NCBI GenBank assembly: GCA_963693365.1
Contig: CAVNZM010000001.1
Coordinates: forward strand, 6,696,001-6,760,000
Length of the DNA stretch: 64,000 nucleotides
Reading direction: 5' to 3'
Origin: Amoebidium appalachense
Taxonomy: Eukaryota; Ichthyosporea
The translations under genes and the position numbers were made by a program. The notes beneath the pieces are model-generated. The model was not told the origin of the DNA. It searched no databases and saw nothing but the letters and a program-made list of their open reading frames with translations. Below are positions 49,244-61,196 of the stretch, in pieces. Every line of letters begins with the position of its first letter. Position 1 is the first letter of the stretch.

Positions 49244-49682
49244 AGGGGAGAACACGCATGGCAACTGGCCTCGATATGATTGAGCCACTGAATTATTTTA
49301 TTTACTTGGCACACACATATGGGCCAAGTTTGCACTGCTGCCACATTGTTCAATAGTGCAGACAGATCACTGCTGTACATAGACTGTGCCCCCTCGTGTG
49401 TGTGTGTGCATTCGTGAGGTGTGTGTGTGTGTTGGGGGGGGGGGGGGGGGGGGGGGGGATTTTTTTTTTTTTTTTTCTTGGAGGGGAGGGGGGTTGGGGG
49501 GACGGGCGGGGGAGTAAGCAGGGTTGAGAGAGTTTTGGGGAGAGGCTCTGAGGAAAAAGGAAATTGAGAAGATCGAGGGAGGTAAAGGTCGGGGAAGAAG
49601 AGCTGGAAAAGGGGGAAGGAAGGGGAGGTAATTTATGTGGTCAAGAGGGGTGGGGTGGGTGGGTGGTGGTGGTGGTGGTGGT

Positions 49683-49713
<31 letters not shown>

Positions 49714-50220
49714 GGGGGAGGGGAAGGGAGGGGGGAGGGGAGGGGGGGGGGGGGGGAGGGGAGAGGGGGGGGGGGGGGGGGAGGCAATAATGAAGAGGAG
49801 GGGAGGGACCTGGTAAACACAATGATTATGGGGATGTGGAATAGACCAAAAAATCGACATCGCATTAAATTGGTGAAAATTTTACTTTGAGGGTGCATGC
49901 TTGGGGGTCGGGGTGGGTTGGTGGTGGTGGTGGTGAGAGGGGGGGGGGTCTTTTGGTGACTTAATGGGCCCCAGCTAAAGAAGTGCGAATCAAGGAGACA
50001 TGTATAACTGTGTGTGAGAGCATTTATATACTTTTCAGATGATGCAGGCATAAATGGGATGCTGCCGAGGTGTTGCTGATGTGTGCCTGTGTGCATGCAC
50101 GTTGATACGTGAGATGTAATAACTTGCTCTCATATATAATAGCCTTCCCCTTTCTTTTTTAATTCATTTTTCTTTTCTTTCTTTCTTTCTTTCTTTCTTT
50201 TTTTTTTTTTTTTTTTTTGT

Positions 50221-50253
<33 letters not shown>

Positions 50254-50417
50254 GAGGCGGGGGGGCAAATGTTGTGCTTCGCAATTGTTATGTATAAGTG
50301 CAGATAAATTTAGTCGGTGTGTGGGTGCATGGGCCGCATGCAATCGGACAAGGTAATAAACTGAGGACTGTTTAGTGTGCATACCTGAAATCTCCTAGTA
50401 TGTTCTCTCTCCCTGTG

Positions 50418-50501
50418 TGCGTGTGTGTATGTGTGTGTGTGTGTGTGTTTGTGTATGTGTGTGTGTGTGTGTGTGTGTGTTTGTGTGTTTGTGTGTGTGC
50501 G

Positions 50502-50573
<72 letters not shown>

Positions 50574-50578
50574 TGTAT

Positions 50579-50617
<39 letters not shown>

Positions 50618-50637
50618 TGTGTTTGTGTGTGCGTGTG

Positions 50638-50669
<32 letters not shown>

Positions 50670-50673
50670 TGCG

Positions 50674-50730
<57 letters not shown>

Positions 50731-50747
50731 CTTGTTTGTGTGTGTAT
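50418..50747. repeat. GT-rich minisatellite-like block with internal higher-order pattern
   Basis: About 330 bp of GT with regular TTTGTG, GTATGT and GCGTGC interruptions. The stretch TTTGTGTATGTGT occurs near both 50448 and 50570, suggesting local duplication. Noncoding. Confidence 0.9.
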
Positions 50748-50929
50748 GTTTAAAACCAGCAAAAAGAGAAGGTGAGCTGAGAGGGCCCCGAGGGCCCCCC
50801 GGGGGGTTGGATGGTCTGTGGTTGGGGGGGGGATGGCTGCTCCCCTGGCCGGCCGAGTAAACGAAAAGGAGGATGGTGGTGGTGGTGTGTGTGTGTGTGT
50901 GTGTGTGGAGGGGTGTTGGGGGAGGTGGG

Positions 50930-50978
<49 letters not shown>

Positions 50979-52440
50979 CGAGGGAGGGAGGCAGAAAGAA
51001 GAAAAAGCTGAGATGTGGGGGCCAAAAATAGATCAATACATAGACGTCGAAATGGTGATTTGATGTGGGCCACTCCTTGACGTACCAACATAAGCGATGT
51101 TAGATCTATGTCAATCATTGGGACTATTGGTTTATATGTCTATCGGATTTGCTTCGTGTGCATTTTCAATATTTTGTGAAACTTCAAAAGCACAGTATAC
51201 GACTGTGCAAACACACAAGCATGTGCCTTCCACTTGCACACGTGCACACAGACAAACTATCTGGCTCGGAGCACTGCAAATTCATTCTCTTCCAAATTCA
51301 ATGGGTTTCATTATATCAGACAGCCCTTCCCCCCCCACCCACCCCCACTCCCTCCCCTCCTTTCCCTCCCCTCAACCCATCCATCCACCCACCCACCCAC
51401 CCACAAACACCCCCACCCCACCCAACACCCCCACCCACCGTCCCACCGGCTCACTCACACATGCTCACACACCCGGTAGTCACACCTCTGCCCCATATAT
51501 CACCGCACCCAACCCATCCCCTCCTGAAAAATTCGCTGGCACGTGTACACATATTCCCATGCAAAGAATTCCGAATCCTCCCACGCACACACACACAAAC
51601 ATCCTTTCACCTACTTCTAGGTCTCATTCATATCCTTGCCTCATACAGCGTTCGTCTGTGCAGCAGTTTCTACATTTTTCTGGGGGTGGGGAACACATTG
51701 TGATTATGGTAAATCAAGAGATTGAGACCTTCTGACCTTCTGGTTGTCCGACGGGGTGAGGGGGGGGGGGGGGGGAGGCGGGGAAGGAGGGGGAGGGGGG
51801 GAAGGGGGGGGGGGGAGGAAGGGGAGGAGTGAGGGGGAAGGGGGGGGGAGCTCGAGAGGTTGGGGGAGGAAGGGGCAGGTTGGTGTGTGTGGTGGTCTAC
51901 TCGTTGTCATCGTGGTGTCAATATTGGTGGCTGTGTGGATGTGTGTCACATGCTCTATGCTACGCTTTTTAGAGAGGGGGACGGGGGGAGGGGAGGACGG
52001 GGGGGGGGGGGGGGAGAGAGAGAGAGAGAGAGAAGTTAGAGTTTGTGTGTGGGGGGGGGGGGGGGGGGGGGGGAGGGGGGGGGAGGAGGGGGGTGGGGGG
52101 GTGGGAAGGGGGGGGGGGGGGGGGGGGGGGGGGTTGGCTATGCGTGTGCAGTGTGCTAAACGTAGTGTGCCGGTGTGTGTAGTGTAAGTACTTTTAGGTT
52201 CTTATTTTTGTTTCTTCTTTAAATTCTTTTGTTATTGTTGTTATTTATTTTTAAGGGGTTTCGCTAAGCCCTGCTCGTGTTGTACTTTGTGGTGGCGGCA
52301 GCGGCTGTGTGTATGTACACGCGGTGTGTGTTGCACTAGTTTTAAAGATTTGCGTTTAATACACTGCCGGTACTCAATCATAGTATAACACGGCATGAAG
52401 GTTTTCTGGGTGCTACCCTCAATTCCCAAGCTCCTAGGGT

Positions 52441-52601
52441 GTGACGTAATATTTGGCACGAAATTTATTTGGCACGAGCCTGCAAAACGGTGAAAATGGG
52501 GCAGGATGTCGCCCAGGCACCGACAGGAGCTTGGGGATACCCCTGGATGTGCTCCGCTAGCGGGCTGGTGCCAAATAAATTCGTGCCACATTTTACGTCA
52601 C
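52441..52601. repeat. Foldback element: 40-bp inverted arms, 82-bp spacer
   Basis: The left arm 52441-52480 (GTGACGTAATATTTGGCACG then a TTATTTGGCACGAGCC end) and right arm 52563-52601 (start GGCTGGTGCCAAATAAATTC) are inverted repeats with about four differences. A further GTGCCAAAT-rich stretch follows to 52640. It resembles a small MITE or foldback element. Confidence 0.75.
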
Positions 52602-52964
52602 CAGGTTCGTGCCAAATTATTTGGTGCCAAATTTATTTGGGGCATAAATGGGTCGGTTCGAACTATTATGGGTCGAATCAGCTCGAATCGTTCCTGACCC
52701 GTTTTCTGACCCGTTTTTGTGGCTCATCGTTGGTGGCGTCTGATTCGAGGAATAAACTCGAAAGGCGGGCTAAGCAAGACCACGTCAACCACGTGCAGGT
52801 GGTGGCGTACTTGAACGGGCAGTCACAGCCTGGACTGGCAGTTGACAGGTGTGACACAGCGCTAGCATCCTTATCATATTGCAGTAGGCTCATATAAAAA
52901 TAATAAAAACAGACAACACCCTTTAATGCTCGATCATAACTGACAGTACATATTTTGTGTGAGC

Positions 52965-53457
52965 ATGGGTTACAAACATGCTCGCGTCCGCATTGGACGT
53001 GGGCAAGGCCATTGGGCTTTGCTGAGGATTCTCGTTCATGTTATCCTCGCCTTTTGTCTTTTGGCTGCAGCGGGTTCAACAAACAACCCAGATGGGGTGA
53101 ACAAAAAAGTCATTAAGGAAAACAAATCTTGGTCTAAAGATCATGCCAAGCTGGAACAGCCATTCGTTGCACGGTACATTGATTATTGCATAGCGGATCA
53201 TGAGGACTCTGTCGAAGCTGGCACGTGCCCTCCCCAGCCCTTCCTCAGGGATTGGGTGTGGCATCAAACCCGTCATGGCGGCCGGATAGATGCATCTACA
53301 GCGGAGGGAGTCCATCAGGTGATCTCCCCCCTTCCCCCCCCCCCCCCCCCTCCCTCCCCCCCCCTCTCTCCCCACCACCCCCTGCCTCTTTTCCACTTTT
53401 TCTCTCCCCTCCCCTGTCTCTCTGTTCTGGGCCTTACAGGTGGTTCCTCCGTTTTAG
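52965..53457 (+). CDS. Small membrane-anchored or secreted protein of unknown function (2 exons, 123 aa)
   Basis: Exon 1 is 52965-53318 and exon 2 is 53440-53457, around a 121-bp intron (donor CAG|GTGATC, acceptor CTTACAG). Phase is 0 and the second exon adds only VVPPF before TAG. Near the N-terminus a basic stretch (KHARVRIGRGQG) is followed by a hydrophobic segment (ALLRILVHVILAFCLLAAAG, residues about 19-38), so the protein is either a signal-peptide or a single-pass type II protein. The remainder is soluble-looking, with three Cys-containing or Trp-rich motifs (YIDYCIADHEDSVEAGTC, FLRDWVWHQTRHGG). I do not recognise the family. It could instead be the first exon of the OTU gene downstream, but the phases do not match unless an unseen exon lies between. 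Confidence 0.6.
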
Positions 53458-53885
53458 AAGTTGTTTTTTATGTAATACGTTAGGTGTGTCCTTTTGCATC
53501 TTGTGGATACCAATGCCTTCACCGCTCAGGCCTTCCCTTGCACTTAATCTTATGGACCTTTGTGCCTCTCCCATGATCTGTTTGGCATGGCATGCTGCCT
53601 TTTCTGCTTTGGCTTGCCTCTTATATGTTGCTATCACCCGATAGGGTATGTGTGGCAACGTGTTCCATATGTTTTGTGTGACCATTCTGTGCAGTGTACC
53701 CACTTAAAGCCCACTCCTCCGCTTTTCCCCCTTCCCTCCCTTCCCCTTTAAGCATACAATTAGTCAAGAGGCAGTACAGGATAGTGGGTAGAGAGTTTCT
53801 GTGTGTCACGGTGTATGCCTGTGGGTGTGTGCTTGTCTGTGTGTGTATGTGCCTGTGTGTGTGTAGTGAGTGTGTGTGTGTGTTG

Positions 53886-53934
<49 letters not shown>

Positions 53935-54468
53935 TTGTGTGTGTAATGTGGGTGGGTGGGTGGGTGGGTATAGAGAAGGGGAGAGGGGGGGGGGGGGGGG
54001 GGGGGGCGTGTATGTGTGTGCCTGTGTGTGTATGTTAAAGACAGGGGAGGGGGGGGAAGGGGGAGAGGTCAGGGTAGGGAGAAAGGGAGGGAAGGATGGG
54101 TGGGTGGGAGGGTTGGAGGGAAGGAGGGAGGGGGAGAAAGGGTAGAGGGAGGGATGGCGGAAAAGACAGAAAGAGAGGGGCAAAGAGAGGAGGGCAGTCG
54201 GTAAAGAGGAAGGGCGGGAGGGTGGGACGGAGAGGGAGAAGGGGGAAGTGGAGAATTAGGCAGGGGGGGGGGGGCCGAGAGCAAGAGGGGGGGTGGGGAG
54301 GGTGTGGGCGGTGTGTGTGTGTGTATGTGTGTGTGTATGTATGTTGTGTGTGTGTGTGGGGGGGGGGGGGGGGGTTGGATGGGGGATTCGGTTGGGAGTG
54401 GGTTCTTTATAGACCTGGCAACCATTGACCAGCTATTCTCTCACCCTGTCTTTGTGTTCACTCTGCAG
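53458..54468. other. Spacer or unseen 5' exons of the OTU gene; GT and G/GA tracts
   Basis: The first 300 bp are ordinary. From 53820 to 54380 the DNA is GT repeats, GGGT repeats, G-runs and a GGGA-rich tract. An exon ending in phase 1 should exist upstream of 54469 but I could not identify it. Confidence 0.6.
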
Positions 54469-56520
54469 CTTATGGCAATAATGGCAACCGTTCCTTGCCT
54501 GAGTGTGGTATGGAGGTTGGGTCTTTCGACAGTGATGGCTCTGACGATGACGATGAGGGGTCAAGTGACGAGAGCCCCGGTTCATTCAACGTGTCAACAT
54601 GTGTGCGCCTAGCAGGCCGCAAGCTTAACGCCCGGCGTGCGATGCGCAAGCTGATTGGGTCTGTGCACAGCTCCGAAGGGTTTGCTTTAGCAGCACAGGA
54701 CCCGGATCATCTGCTCTTCACTCTAGTGTTCTTTGACGAGGCCGTGGCAGCAGACATACAGCTTGCCAGGTGCTTCCTGCCGAACCCCCCCCCCCCCCCC
54801 CCCCCCCCCCCCTTCCCCCTCCAACGCCCCCCCGCTCCTCCCTCTCGCCTCTCCCCCCCCTTTCCCTGCAGGGCCTCTTCCCCTTTCCCCCATCCCCCTT
54901 TCCCCTCCCCCCCCCCCCCCCCCCCCCCCCCCCGCCCCCTTTTCTGCATCCCCCTCCCCCTCTCCTCCTTCCCACAATTCTTCCTCCCAACTGCTCCACC
55001 TCCTTACTTCCTTGCACGTATCAATCCATCTCTCCTTCCAACCCAAGTGACACCAGTTTTTTGTCAGACAACCTGCCTCCCCAGGCCCACTTATTATGCC
55101 TGTCCTGTTCCCCTCCCCCCCCCCCCCCTCTCCCCCCTCAGGAGGGCCTCTGCCCATTCGTCCCTCCTTTTCAAGTCCTCCATTACCTCTTACCTCCCCT
55201 AATTCTCATTATTCTCTAATAGTATACCTATATCTTCCATCCTACCTTTTTGGAAGCTCCCTTATTTCTTCCACCTATTTGAAAGCATCTGCATCTACCC
55301 CCCCCCCCCCCCCCCCCCCCCCCCGTTCATAGCCCCTCCTTCATCAGTACTCCCTTACACCTGCCCGGCCCCCTTCAGAGTGCCTAACCCCCTCCCCCCC
55401 CCACACACACACCCCTCCCCTTTCACACACCTGCACACACGAACGCACACATGCATGCACGCATGCACCCTCCCTCGCAGCCACGAGCGCACACACTCTT
55501 ATTCACTTATAGAATTGTTAATAATCTAATGCCCCCCCCCCCCCCGACATCTTTACTTCCATGCAACCGGGCATGGTTGCTCTGTGTCGTGCATCTGTAA
55601 GCACACGCGTTTGTCGCTGCACTGCATTAGTTTGCACACACATCTTCACCGTTTTGCTCACCTTGCTTGCATAAGCAACCCTGCTCGTCTTTGATCAAGA
55701 CGGGTTGACCCACCCAAGTTCAGTTGATGCTGCTGTCTGAGTTGGAGCGTCGTATATACGCGGGCTAAGGGGTCGAAACTCAGACGCAATTGATGACTTG
55801 GGCCCTCCCTGAGGATGGGCTCTGCTTATGACGCATACTGTGCGCATGGCTGATGCTGCATAGTTGAATGTTTGCCTTTGCATGTGTCCTGCACCATGCT
55901 TCTCATCGTGTATGCGTACTTCGTACTGTGTTCCGCATTCAAACCCCCCCTGTCTTCTTTCAGAGGTGTCCTTTCAGGACAGACCACTGTGTGGAGACAT
56001 CTTTACTTCCATGCAACCGGGCATGGTTGCTCTGTGTCGTGCATCTGTAAGCACACGCGTTTGTTGCTGCACTGCATTAGTTTGCACACACATCTTCACC
56101 GTTTTGCTCACCTTGCTTGCATAAGCAACCCTGCTCGTCTTTGATCAAGACGGGTTGACCCACCCAAGTTCAGTTGATGCTGCTGTCTGAGTTGGAGCGT
56201 CGTATATACGCGGGCTAAGGGGTCGAAACTCAGACGCAATTGATGACTTGGGCCCTCCCTGAGGATGGGCTCTGCTTATGACGCATACTGTGCGCATGGC
56301 TGATGCTGCATAGTTGAATGTTTGCCTTTGCATGTGTCCTGCACCATGCTTCTCATCGTGTATGCGTACTTCGTACTGTGTTCCGCATTCAAACCCCCCC
56401 CCCCCAACCCCAACCCCAACCCCAACCCACCCACACACGCACACACACACACACGCCAAGGTTTCCCTTGTTCTGCTCCTCGGCCTTTCCGCCTTCCCCA
56501 TAATCTGTCTTTCTCTCTCT

Positions 56521-56558
<38 letters not shown>

Positions 56559-59060
56559 CCCACCCCACTGTCACCCACCCCACCACCACTGCCCTACGTC
56601 ACCCTCCCACTTCTTGTCTTTGCTTATTCTTCCTTGTGATGTGCAACACAGGGACATATCCGGGCCACCTGAGGTCCAGCAACAACGCCTTCTTCAAATT
56701 CTGGGTGCCTGGAGAATGGAGCTTATGGAAACACCCGCTGACGGCAACTGTTTGTTTCATTCGGTGTGGCATTATATCAATCAGTATCTACAAAGCGGTC
56801 ATGTAGCTACCCGTGAACACCTCAACACATTGGGGTTTACAGCTAATATGGAGCCTATAGAGGCGATTGGACGGCTACGCGAACTAATGGTAAACGAATG
56901 GCGGCGAAATCTAGCAGAATACCAAGGATTCCTTTCAAGGGTGACCCTCGCATACGTAGCTGATGATTTCCGCTGTCCTCGGCGCGCCCATTTTGCTTCT
57001 GCAGCCGGTGACGCGATGGTGCTGGGCTTAGCCAACGCACTCCGCATACCAATAACCATTTTTAGCACGATTGCCAATCACGGTGTAGTTGCGGTCACTC
57101 CACCCACCGTCATCGAACCCAACATTGCCATACCCGTATCACTTAACGGTGCAGCAGATCATTACTCAGTGGTAATACCTCGCTTGTCGCATGCGAACAA
57201 AATCTCGGACAACAACCAAACACAGACATCACACTCAGTTGACACGGAAAACTCGACGGAGTTGGCGTCTAACGCTAACACAACTGACACGTTCGGTGGG
57301 TTGCCCGCCAAGGGCTGCAGCTGTAATAGAAACAGTAAGGATAGAACACGTTTTTTTTGTGGTTTTAAGAACGGCGGGGGAAAAGTGCAGGCATACGATG
57401 GGCATGAGCGTTGCATATGCGCAAAGAACAAGCGGGCATGCACCCAGGCATGCAGGTGTGAGAATTGTGGCAACAGGTGAGCCGTATGATATGCATTTGC
57501 TACTTTTCTTCTTTTGCATCCTCTATTTGCCCACACTTGGTACTTTATAATCGAAACCTTAACTTGGCCAAATCCAGGTATTTCTGCTTGTCCCTCTCTT
57601 TATTCCCCCCCCCCCCCCCCCCCCTTTCCCCCTCTCTCCCCCCCCCCCCCCCCCCCCCCGGGAGGGGAAAGAAAAGCCCCCTCTCCCAATCCCCTCCCCC
57701 TCCTGTATCCGTCGTTTCATGATGTCTAACCCCTCCTCCTCCCCCCCCACCTTCCCCACTGCTCACCACCTGCACACCCGCACACCATACACAAACTTAA
57801 ACACACACACGCATGCACGTGTGCACGCACACACACAGCCCCTCCCCCCCCCCCCCCCCCCCCCCCCCCCCACCCCACACACACACACACACACACACAC
57901 AATGCATCCGCGCATCATGGTCCATGCATACACGTGTGTGGATAGATGCACAGGTGCACGAATCCACGCACGCACGCACCCACAGAGCACGTGTGCGCAC
58001 GCACACACAAACACACATGTGTACACGTGCGCGCGCATTCACACGCACACACAAACGCACATACACATGCAGTCATGGACAGCGGCCAGAGCCAAACCGT
58101 CCAGGTCGCCCGTCTACCATGCAGCTGCATTTATCCGGCGAAGGGGGGAACCTTTCCCTGAGAAGTGGTGATGGGTCCAACACCACCCATACGGCCAACA
58201 CAACAGCCACCAGGGGCAAGGCCACTGCCACGGTTCCAACGCAAAGGCGGCGCGCACGATTCACGCAAACACGAACCACAGATCAGAATGGTTTGGAGTA
58301 TTATGTGTCTGTGGGCGAGGAGGTACGTTCGGGTAGATGGTCGGATGCGGAGACCGCGTTGATTGAAAGTATTGTTATTTCGCTTGCGGAACAAAAGTTG
58401 CCGGCAACAGAGGAGGACATATTTGCACATTACCATGCAGCATTGGAGGGCAACGAGGAGGGTGTGGGGCTGGATGCCATCCTTTCCAAAGCATTGAAAC
58501 AAATCAAGTCAAAAATAGAACACATTGAGAAGGAAAGACGTTTGCGTAGTCAGGTGGCCGCCGAGGTGAGGGAGGAAATCGCGAGGGCTAAGGAAGCCGC
58601 TGCTAGGACAGTTACGGAGAAAGCAAGCGAGAGAGCACGAAACACGAAACGTGGGCTGAAGTCACAGAGTAATTCACAGACTGCCCCGTCAAAGAAGGCC
58701 AAGCCCAGCGGCCTTTCACGTGCAAGCACCAACACAGGTGTTGCCCCTCAGGAGCATGATCCCACCAGTTCGTCAACCGATTCGGCGGATGAATTCCAAA
58801 GCACCCAACAGTCTGGGGTGATTCCCCCTAGCCAGCACCCGCACCATCCGCAAGCGTTCCACCCCAGTTATTATCACACATACCCGAGCACGATAGCCAG
58901 TGCACAATGTAGCGTCTGTCAACTGACTTTAGCAATCCCTCCCCATCTGTGTCATACTTACATGCAATGCTGTAGGTGCAAGGCCATGTTGTATGCTCTG
59001 GTCACCGCTTTTGGCATCCGCCTGCTCAGTTTTAGTGTCACGGATAATAGGTGGAAGTGA
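54469..59060 (+). CDS. Transposon-type OTU protease / CXC / Myb-like protein (3 exons resolved, 5' end open)
   Basis: Exons 54469-54769, 56652-57476 and 58073-59060 (TGA) join in phase to give about 703 residues. An acidic Ser-rich stretch (DGSDDDDEGSSDESPGS) is followed by an OTU domain with the catalytic Asp and Cys in ADGNCLFHSVWHYIN (Cys codon 56749-56751) and the His in ADHYSVVIP (57160-57162), so the triad looks intact. Next is a CXC/tesmin-type zinc domain (KGCSCNRNSKDRT, RCICAKNKRACTQACRCENC). It splices on through AAC-AG|GTGAGC to an RP-rich linker, a Myb/SANT-like helix region (SGRWSDAETALIESI), a long coiled coil (KIEHIEKERRLRSQVA), an NLS-like KKAKP, and a C-terminal Cys pair region (CSVCQLTLAIPPHLCHTYMQ then CCRC) like an LSD1-type finger. 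OTU plus CXC plus W-x-D-x-E is, to my knowledge, a combination found in mobile-element proteins. The intron 54770-56651 contains the 450-bp tandem repeat. Confidence 0.75.
54776..55330 (+). repeat. C-rich pyrimidine block in the OTU gene intron
   Basis: C-runs separated by short CT-rich sequence begin 15 nt after the donor. They give long proline-rich spurious frames. Confidence 0.85.
55546..56400 (+). repeat. Dispersed poly(C)-tailed repeat, 450-bp tandem unit (x about 1.9)
   Basis: Unit 1 (55546-55995) and unit 2 (from 55996) are nearly identical: GACATCTTTACTTCCATGCA at 55546 and 55996, GAGGATGGGCTCTGCTTATG 450 bp apart. Each unit holds the TTGATCAAG hairpin, a second hairpin with arms GTCTGAGTT and AACTCAGAC, and ends CGCATTCAAACCCCCCC. 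It lies within the first resolved intron of the OTU gene and matches 34241-34850. Confidence 0.9.
56405..56428 (+). repeat. (CCCCAA)4 short tandem repeat
   Basis: It follows the poly(C) end of the dispersed repeat and has the same unit as some protist telomeres. At four units it is too short to mean anything by itself. Confidence 0.8.
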
Positions 59061-59595
59061 GCCAATCCCTCCACGTAGTTTTTTATTTTTCTAATTGTTA
59101 TTGTGGCTGCCAGCTGCTTTGGGGTCAGGTGGCAAACGTAGGGCATGTCTAGTAGGTTCGATTAGTATGGGATTTGGCATCATGATGCCAAGACTTAGTC
59201 AATACAGTAACTTAAGAATCAGTTTGTTAGGTGTTAGTTGTAACATTTAACTTCCAGTAATGTTCAGCATGTCAGAGTGGTAGTTTATGATTGTAATGTT
59301 ACTTACAGTTTAACTGTAATGTCACGGTGTATGTAGAGTATGCTGTCACATTCAATGCACACACACGGCACACACACATGAACATGCACACACGCAACCA
59401 CATACACGTCAAGCACACACTACGTATACATCCATGCATGCGACATTCGCCTTTTTAATACCTATGATATCATTACGTAGTCAAAATACCATAATAATAA
59501 TGTGTAGAAGTGATTGCAGGTCACTTTCACATGCTGCAGCTGTTTTATTAATAATGACACCGTAAATTAATGGCAAGCACACTGCAGACTCGGAT

Positions 59596-59596
<1 letters not shown>

Positions 59597-59647
<51 letters not shown>

Positions 59648-59683
59648 AAAAAAAAAATCCCCCCCCCCCCCCCCCCCCCCCCC
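59597..59683 (+). repeat. C41-A20-T-C25 compound homopolymer
   Basis: C41 joins A20 directly. A single T separates the A-run from the next C-run. Confidence 0.9.
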
Positions 59684-59712
59684 TTCCCCACCTCGAAATT
59701 TTTGGGCGGGGG

Positions 59713-59745
<33 letters not shown>

Positions 59746-60597
59746 GCTTGGGAAACGAGGGTGCAACCGTTTTCTGTGTGCGGTAGAAAACGGCCCGGGT
59801 ACCATATCAGGAGCGGGCAATTTTTGAATTCTCCCTCCCCGGCCCCGCCGGGGAAAATTTGAGGTTTTTGGACCTCAAAGAAGTCAAATCCTGCAAAATC
59901 CACTACCGGGAGGCCAAAAAGGGTGATTTTACAAAAAAGGAGGGACATACATGAAAAAGAGAAAATGGGCGAGTTCAGTGGGCTGCCGATAAGTATATTT
60001 CGTGCTGGGCCGGTATACATGCTGCCGTGGTTGTTGCTGTAGACGGCAGTATGGCATCGCATGTGTCACGTGACCTGCACGTGAATGCGACCATGTGCAG
60101 GCACTGAGTCTAGGGGGATTTGTATGTGTGTTTTGGAGCACCGACAAGGCAGAGCCAGGGTGAGGGATGTGTAAACATGGAGTTTAGGGAGATCGTGCTG
60201 CTATTGTAACATGTGCACAAAACAGCCACGTGCACCGGCACACTCCGGTGTACAGAACAATAATATGCACATGCGTCACTGTAATATCATGTATGCGCAT
60301 GCCGCACAAGGTTTAGGAGACCACCACAGTATATACTATTTTCTTTTGGTTGATATCCATGTAGGAATGGTGTGTTGCAGTTGTCATGATCAGCCTGAGG
60401 CAGGCACGTGCACTCACCGCTCCCGGCGCGCGCAAACCCTCCAAGTCATTGCACCAACTTTCACCTTCTTTCCCCTTTGTGCCCCATCTGCAGTTTGTCC
60501 CCTGCACGTCCGTTTGCCCTTCCCCCCACACCCTCCTGCCACTACTATAATAACCATTAAGTACCGCCACCAAGATCCAGTCTACCACCATGTGCCC

Positions 60598-60598
<1 letters not shown>

Positions 60599-60646
<48 letters not shown>
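60599..60646 (+). repeat. C48 homopolymer
   Basis: Forty-eight uninterrupted C. Confidence 0.9.
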
Positions 60647-60647
<1 letters not shown>

Positions 60648-60796
60648 CTCTCCACCTCCTTTCCCCCAACACACACAGACACACATGCGCACACCCACCA
60701 TCTAATTTCAGGCATAACAGTTCTCCACGATTTCCCAAGCACACTCACTGGTACATGGACCGTTATGCTTTCACCCCTCTGATGATCCCTCTGCCC

Positions 60797-60827
<31 letters not shown>

Positions 60828-60920
60828 ACCACCACCACCACCACCACCACCACCATGACTGATTGCCACCACCACCACCTAATCCATCACCATGTCCCCC
60901 CTCCCCCCTCCCCCCCCCCC

Positions 60921-60951
<31 letters not shown>

Positions 60952-61196
60952 ACACACACACGGACCCACAAGTACACGCACACTCACAGGCGCACATCCA
61001 CCACCACACATCCACCACCACCATAATAGAAACTTATTGACCACACTTCCAAAACCCATTTCCAAGTCCCCCCCCCCCCCTAAAAAAAAAATAAAAAATA
61101 ATAAAACAAAACCCTACCAAGCCAACCCAAAAAATGCCCAAGCACGTGCATACAAAACAATGGGGACCATTTACACACCCAAAATGCAGTGCACAC

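Larger units (their letters stand above)
46908..52964. other. Intergenic spacer with palindromic, homopolymer and GT repeats
   Basis: No gene is supported. It contains C- and G-rich tracts at 47466-47760, GT repeats at 48199-48410 leading to T16-G40 (48412-48467), a G-run at about 48817-48841, the palindromic array plus G69, G-rich blocks at 49434-49790, T-rich/G at 50170-50255, a long GT block at 50418-50747, C/CCA tracts at 51330-51445, G-rich blocks at 51759-52135, and a foldback repeat at 52441-52601. Confidence 0.7.
59061..61196. other. Convergent intergenic region with C/A homopolymers
   Basis: It lies between the 3' ends of the OTU gene (+) and the DUF6729-type gene (-). It holds C41-A20-T-C25 (59597-59683), G-runs (59712-59744), C48 (60599-60646), C-run with CCA repeats (60799-60855) and C/CA tracts (60903-60962). 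The 3' exons of the minus-strand gene should be here if it is intact; I could not recognise them. Confidence 0.65.

Noticed and set aside
56405-56428. Interstitial telomere (CCCCAA)n
   Set aside because: There are only four units directly after a C-run in a C-rich genome; chance is likely.
60313-60760. Downstream exons of the DUF6729-type gene
   Set aside because: Short open stretches on the minus strand show no match to the expected catalytic region and no consistent phase.
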